Of a stretch of 47,955 nucleotides of DNA, positions 45,323 to 47,955 are shown one piece after another. Source of the stretch: Clostridiales bacterium CHKCI006. Lineage in GTDB: Bacteria; Bacillota_I; Bacilli_A; Erysipelotrichales; Coprobacillaceae. A program made the translations under genes and the position numbers. The stretch covers positions 1 through 47,955 of the forward strand of contig FCNA01000008.1 of NCBI GenBank assembly GCA_900018345.1. Reading direction: 5' to 3'. The notes under the pieces were generated by a model. It saw only the letters and a list, made by a program, of their open reading frames with translations, did not search any database and was not told the origin of the DNA. Numbering within the stretch: position 1 is the stretch's first letter; every line of letters starts with the position of its first letter.

Positions 45323-45993
45323 TTATCTTTCATCGAACTGCGCCAGATAATTCAACCAGTCAGTTGTACCTTCCTCAGCAAAATAGGACTTTAGAAAAAG
45401 ACGCATCACGCGTGAGCGATGGGCTGCTTCTTTCTTCCCCTTCTCTGTCAGCATCAGGCCTTCTAAACGCAATAACTTCTCAAAAAATGATTAATGGATG
45501 GTTCTGTCGGATATAATGGATCATTAGATGGAAAACAATCTCGATCAAAGAAAATATGGTTTTGGCTTTTCCCATAATCGTAAGTTCGTAAGATACCATG
45601 CGCTCCCAGCGCATCCAGCATATCAGCATCGGATACCAGTTTGGCCTCTATTGATATCGGAACAATCCCTCGCATCCTTTTCTTAAAACCAATACGACGT
45701 ATTTCGGCGAGAACTTGAGCTTGTCGATCCGCCTTGATTTGACAAGTCTGCATGATGATCTTCGCCTGTCGCAACTCTTTAGCAGCCTCTTCACCAAAGA
45801 GTTTCGCATCATCCACATCATGCAGCAACGCGATCAAGCCCAACACATCTCGGTCGATCACTTCTTCCTTTGCAAGTTGAAATGCAAGTAAAAATACACG
45901 CTCAATATGATCCATTCCATGTCCTGATTCATCCTTGCCTAAGTATTGACTCACTTCATCATAAACCCGCTTCTCTAAATCATTCAAACTCAT
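45323..45993 (-). pseudogene. HD-domain phosphohydrolase (YedJ-like), frameshifted
   Basis: The first frame (45993-45463) carries the HD motif (DESGHGMDHIERV, ALLHDVDDAK, KLVSDADMLDALGAHG) and stops soon after YPTEPSINHF. In the next frame the conserved family C-terminus continues: FEKLLRLEGLMLTEKGKKEA to a TAA at 45323-45325. One extra base in the T6 run at 45482-45487 (minus strand) would join them into about 224 residues, the normal length of YedJ-like HD proteins. A true mutation, a slippage-prone site or a sequencing error are all possible. The gene overlaps the flavodoxin-like gene by 14 bases. Confidence 0.75.
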
Positions 45994-46549
45994 CACTCCT
46001 CCCTAGGGCTTGATCCTTTTCAAAATAGCTTCGCAATTTGTCCTGACAGGCTGCATATTGCATCAAGTCACCCAGCACGCCCTTTGTCTTGTAATCCTGA
46101 GTGCTCATCACAATATACGATTTATCTTGTCCTGGCTCACTCATGACAATCTTTTCAAGATTCTCTTTTCCTGTATTTGCCACAAAAATAAAGCGTTTTT
46201 TTGCCTGGCTATAAGAAGCCATATGATCATTCACGACCGACTGCCCGCGTTCACGAAACATAAAATAATATGCACAAGGATAATCACTAAAAACTGGAAT
46301 AAAATAATAGATCAGATCCACATCCTTGGTCAACCCATAAATACCCCGACTGGCATCCGGACACTCACATGCATAGTCCGGTCCAACCAAACAGCGATAA
46401 TGACATTGTCCGCAAGGCTCGATCCCCTCCTTGGCAACATGAACCAAAGTATAGGTATGCATCGGATAAGCTTTCATTAAAAATTGAGCCATTGAAGCGC
46501 AATTACCCTCCATGGCTTTCGGACTAAAATCGAGCAAAAGTATCTTCAT
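45980..46549 (-). CDS. Flavodoxin-fold NAD(P)H-dependent oxidoreductase
   Basis: The 189-residue protein starts MKILLLDFSPKAMEGNCASM, where the loop after the first strand is the FMN-phosphate-binding site. A Cys-rich segment (PCGQCHYRCLVGPDYACECPD, six Cys within about 25 residues) resembles iron-sulfur flavoproteins or the CxxC of related reductases. Substrate unknown. ATG 46549 follows GAGGGGG by 9 bases; the longer frame to 46576 is rejected. It overlaps the HD gene, so the two are probably co-expressed. Confidence 0.75.
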   Translation of the reverse strand: MKILLLDFSPKAMEGNCASMAQFLMKAYPMHTYTLVHVAKEGIEPCGQCHYRCLVGPDYACECPDASRGIYGLTKDVDLIYYFIPVFSDYPCAYYFMFRERGQSVVNDHMASYSQAKKRFIFVANTGKENLEKIVMSEPGQDKSYIVMSTQDYKTKGVLGDLMQYAACQDKLRSYFEKDQALGRSDEFE

Positions 46550-46610
46550 ATGCGGATTCCCCCTCTTCTTCTCCATTTATCTTAACACAGCCTAAATAGG
46601 AGAACAATCC

Positions 46611-46638
46611 AAAAAAGAAACTCTTCTCAAACAGTTTC
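46611..46638 (-). terminator. Weak terminator-like hairpin
   Basis: GAAACT (46617-46622) pairs with AGTTTC (46633-46638) across a 10-nt loop, with T6 following on the minus strand. It could end transcripts from the esterase gene or attenuate the flavodoxin-like gene. An open minus-strand frame runs through it, so it may be accidental. Confidence 0.35.
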
Positions 46639-46736
46639 CCTTCCATTTGCCCCTTAATCACTTTGATAATCTCTAGATCCTGATTTGTCCCGTCAGTTTC
46701 CACATAAGAAAGACACAGGATGCTAATTGTTCACGA

Positions 46737-46769
46737 GCATTCCCCACCCGCTATAAAGGTGGGGAATGC
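46737..46769. repeat. Perfect 12-bp inverted repeat downstream of the esterase
   Basis: GCATTCCCCACC (46737-46748) and GGTGGGGAATGC (46758-46769) are exact complements around a 9-nt loop. No T-run follows on either strand, so it is not a standard intrinsic terminator. It could be a mobile-element end, an mRNA-stabilising hairpin or a protein site. Confidence 0.6.
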
Positions 46770-46816
46770 TTGGTATGAGGTGGTCAACAGCCTCATCGAT
46801 GCTTAAATCCATTCAG

Positions 46817-47827
46817 CTACTGGGCATTCCAAAAGAAACATAGGCCATTATAGGTATATTCATTGCTCGCCTGACTATCATGGCGATATCCTTCACGGAT
46901 CAAAAAGGACATATTCGCACTCTCTTCTGAGTCACCTAAGACGAACGTATCCGTTCTACTCATGGCTTCTAAATGCGCCTGAAAAGATTGGAAAGCAAAA
47001 TCCTCGGTACCAGAAGCAGCAAAAATAAAGAAATCACTTGGACCATAACCCTGCGCCTCAACATAGGAAGCCATCTTTTCACCATCTGTCGTATAGTTGC
47101 CGCTCATGGGCATAAAATAGCGAAAATAGTCTAATGCATAGCGGAAGGTACACCAGGTATTGACCGACCCCATCGAAAAGCCCCCGAATCCACGGTGATC
47201 TCGACTGGCTTTCAAACCTTCAGGTGTCGTATCTGGTGCATAAGTATGATAGCGACTCTCAACAGCCGGAATAAGATCGTTGATCAATTCCTGATGAAAC
47301 TGATTGGTCAGATCCAAAGCCAATCCATAATCCCAGCTATCGCGATCACTGGTGTTATTATAGGTCAGCATGACCAGGATCATCGGTTGCATCCGACCCT
47401 CTTCGATTGCATGATCAATGACATGCTTCAATATCGTGGGATTCTCATCCGTTCCCATGATCGTGGTTTCATCGCTCCAGCCGCCATGACTCAGATAAAA
47501 GACATTATATGGTCTTTCTGCATTGTATCCATAGGGCAAATAGACCCAGGCTTCTTTTGTTAATGGGTTTGTATGCTGCGCATAGGAAAAGGATTCCCAT
47601 GTTTGATAAGTCAGACGATCAAGCGTCCCCGGCTGACTGGCGGGCTGTAAATAATCATCAGGTATCTCTGCCAATTGTTCGGGTACATTTCCACTTAATC
47701 TATTTTCATTGAACATCTCTTCTCCTCCGTTCTTCTCATTCACTGATACTTCATGATTGGTATTACAGGCTGTGAGCAAACCTGCGACAAGGCTTAAGAC
47801 CATGCCTATCTTATATAAACGTTTCAT
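46817..47827 (-). CDS. Lipoprotein esterase (CE1/feruloyl esterase-like)
   Basis: The 336-residue protein starts MKRLYKIGMVLSLVAGLLTA followed by Cys21, a lipoprotein signal. The mature part is an alpha/beta hydrolase of the esterase D/CE1 type: YLPYGYNAERPYNVFYLSHG (oxyanion region), the nucleophile elbow GGFSMGS and a C-terminal histidine in IREGYRHD. It is probably anchored on the cell surface and removes acyl groups from plant polysaccharides or similar esters. ATG 47827 follows GGAGGG; the ATG at 47839 overlaps that site. Confidence 0.85.
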   Translation of the reverse strand: MKRLYKIGMVLSLVAGLLTACNTNHEVSVNEKNGGEEMFNENRLSGNVPEQLAEIPDDYLQPASQPGTLDRLTYQTWESFSYAQHTNPLTKEAWVYLPYGYNAERPYNVFYLSHGGWSDETTIMGTDENPTILKHVIDHAIEEGRMQPMILVMLTYNNTSDRDSWDYGLALDLTNQFHQELINDLIPAVESRYHTYAPDTTPEGLKASRDHRGFGGFSMGSVNTWCTFRYALDYFRYFMPMSGNYTTDGEKMASYVEAQGYGPSDFFIFAASGTEDFAFQSFQAHLEAMSRTDTFVLGDSEESANMSFLIREGYRHDSQASNEYTYNGLCFFWNAQ

Positions 47828-47843
47828 CTTTCCCTCCATTTCC

Positions 47844-47861
47844 CCGCGCTTCGCTGCGCGG
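47844..47861. repeat. GC-rich hairpin in the esterase leader
   Basis: CCGCGC (47844-47849) and GCGCGG (47856-47861) form a perfect stem around TTCGCT. It lies just before the esterase ribosome-binding site and is far richer in GC than its surroundings. Confidence 0.55.
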
Positions 47862-47955
47862 ACACAAATATTTAATCAAACTAACTTCCTGTAACTCTAG
47901 TAAATTCCTCTATTTAATTGTATAATTTAGTAGAGGTGGTACACTACAGAGCACG
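47862..47955. other. AT-rich right edge
   Basis: No gene is visible. A TATAAT at 47921-47926 could be a plus-strand -10 box for a gene beyond the window, but the matching -35 box is weak. The esterase promoter probably also lies here. Confidence 0.3.

Noticed and set aside
46560-46736. Open minus-strand frame upstream of the flavodoxin-like gene
   Set aside because: It has no clear start or domain and passes through a terminator-like hairpin; too weak to call a gene.

Overview
This window looks like chromosomal DNA from a low-to-mid GC Bacillota (Firmicute). The best guess is an Erysipelotrichia-type gut bacterium. Support comes from strong purine-rich Shine-Dalgarno sites, sigma-A promoters with 17-bp spacers, a T-box and a manganese riboswitch leader, a type III glutamine synthetase, a DinB/UvrX-type polymerase with a YolD partner, and many short overlapping gene junctions. 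The taxon is inference; no rRNA or tRNA gene was found. Most genes lie on the minus strand.

Layout. 1-500: the 5' end of a transposase (minus strand) with its promoter, then a candidate yybP-ykoY Mn2+ riboswitch and terminator. 515-3079: a P-type Ca2+/Mn2+ ATPase. 3101-5194: a tightly overlapped four-gene set (HD phosphohydrolase, PH-like membrane protein, CAT-like acetyltransferase, P-loop kinase). 5252-9305: a T-box (Met)-controlled methionine uptake operon metN-metI-metQ plus an M20D amidohydrolase. 9325-13840: an AraC/PchR-like regulator and a YbtPQ-like pair of ABC half-transporters. 14007-16357: a P1B-type ATPase preceded by a tiny glycine-rich membrane protein, resembling the FezA/FezB ferrosome pair. 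16462-17205: cofactor-dependent phosphoglycerate mutase. 17332-19505: AhpC with an AhpF-like reductase. 20442-22330: YolD and a Y-family polymerase. 22323-25098: a LysR regulator, aldo/keto reductase and SDR. 25108-26228: about 1.1 kb with no convincing gene. 26229-40318: carAB with an attenuator-like leader, downstream of a nitrogen-assimilation operon (glutamine synthetase III, asparagine synthetase, GltB, GltD). 40585-41988: purF, divergent. 42068-43294: two decayed genes (an AraC-type regulator and a GlcG/HbpS-like protein). 43392-45213: 6-phospho-beta-glucosidase converging on a lone PTS EIIB. 45323-46549: a frameshifted HD hydrolase and a flavodoxin-like protein. 46817-47827: a lipoprotein esterase.

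The most interesting system is a shared palindrome, GTTAG-N6-CTAAC, found six times and only at four neighbouring promoters between 12.8 and 19.6 kb: the ABC pair, the FezA/FezB-like operon, gpmA and ahpC-ahpF. The TTAG-N6-CTAA core has the half-sites and spacing of DtxR/IdeR-family operators. The gene set (possible iron-storage organelle ATPase, siderophore-type ABC pair, peroxide defence, metal-independent glycolytic isozyme) fits a metal-starvation or iron-homeostasis regulon. The regulator is not in the window, so its identity and the metal are inference.
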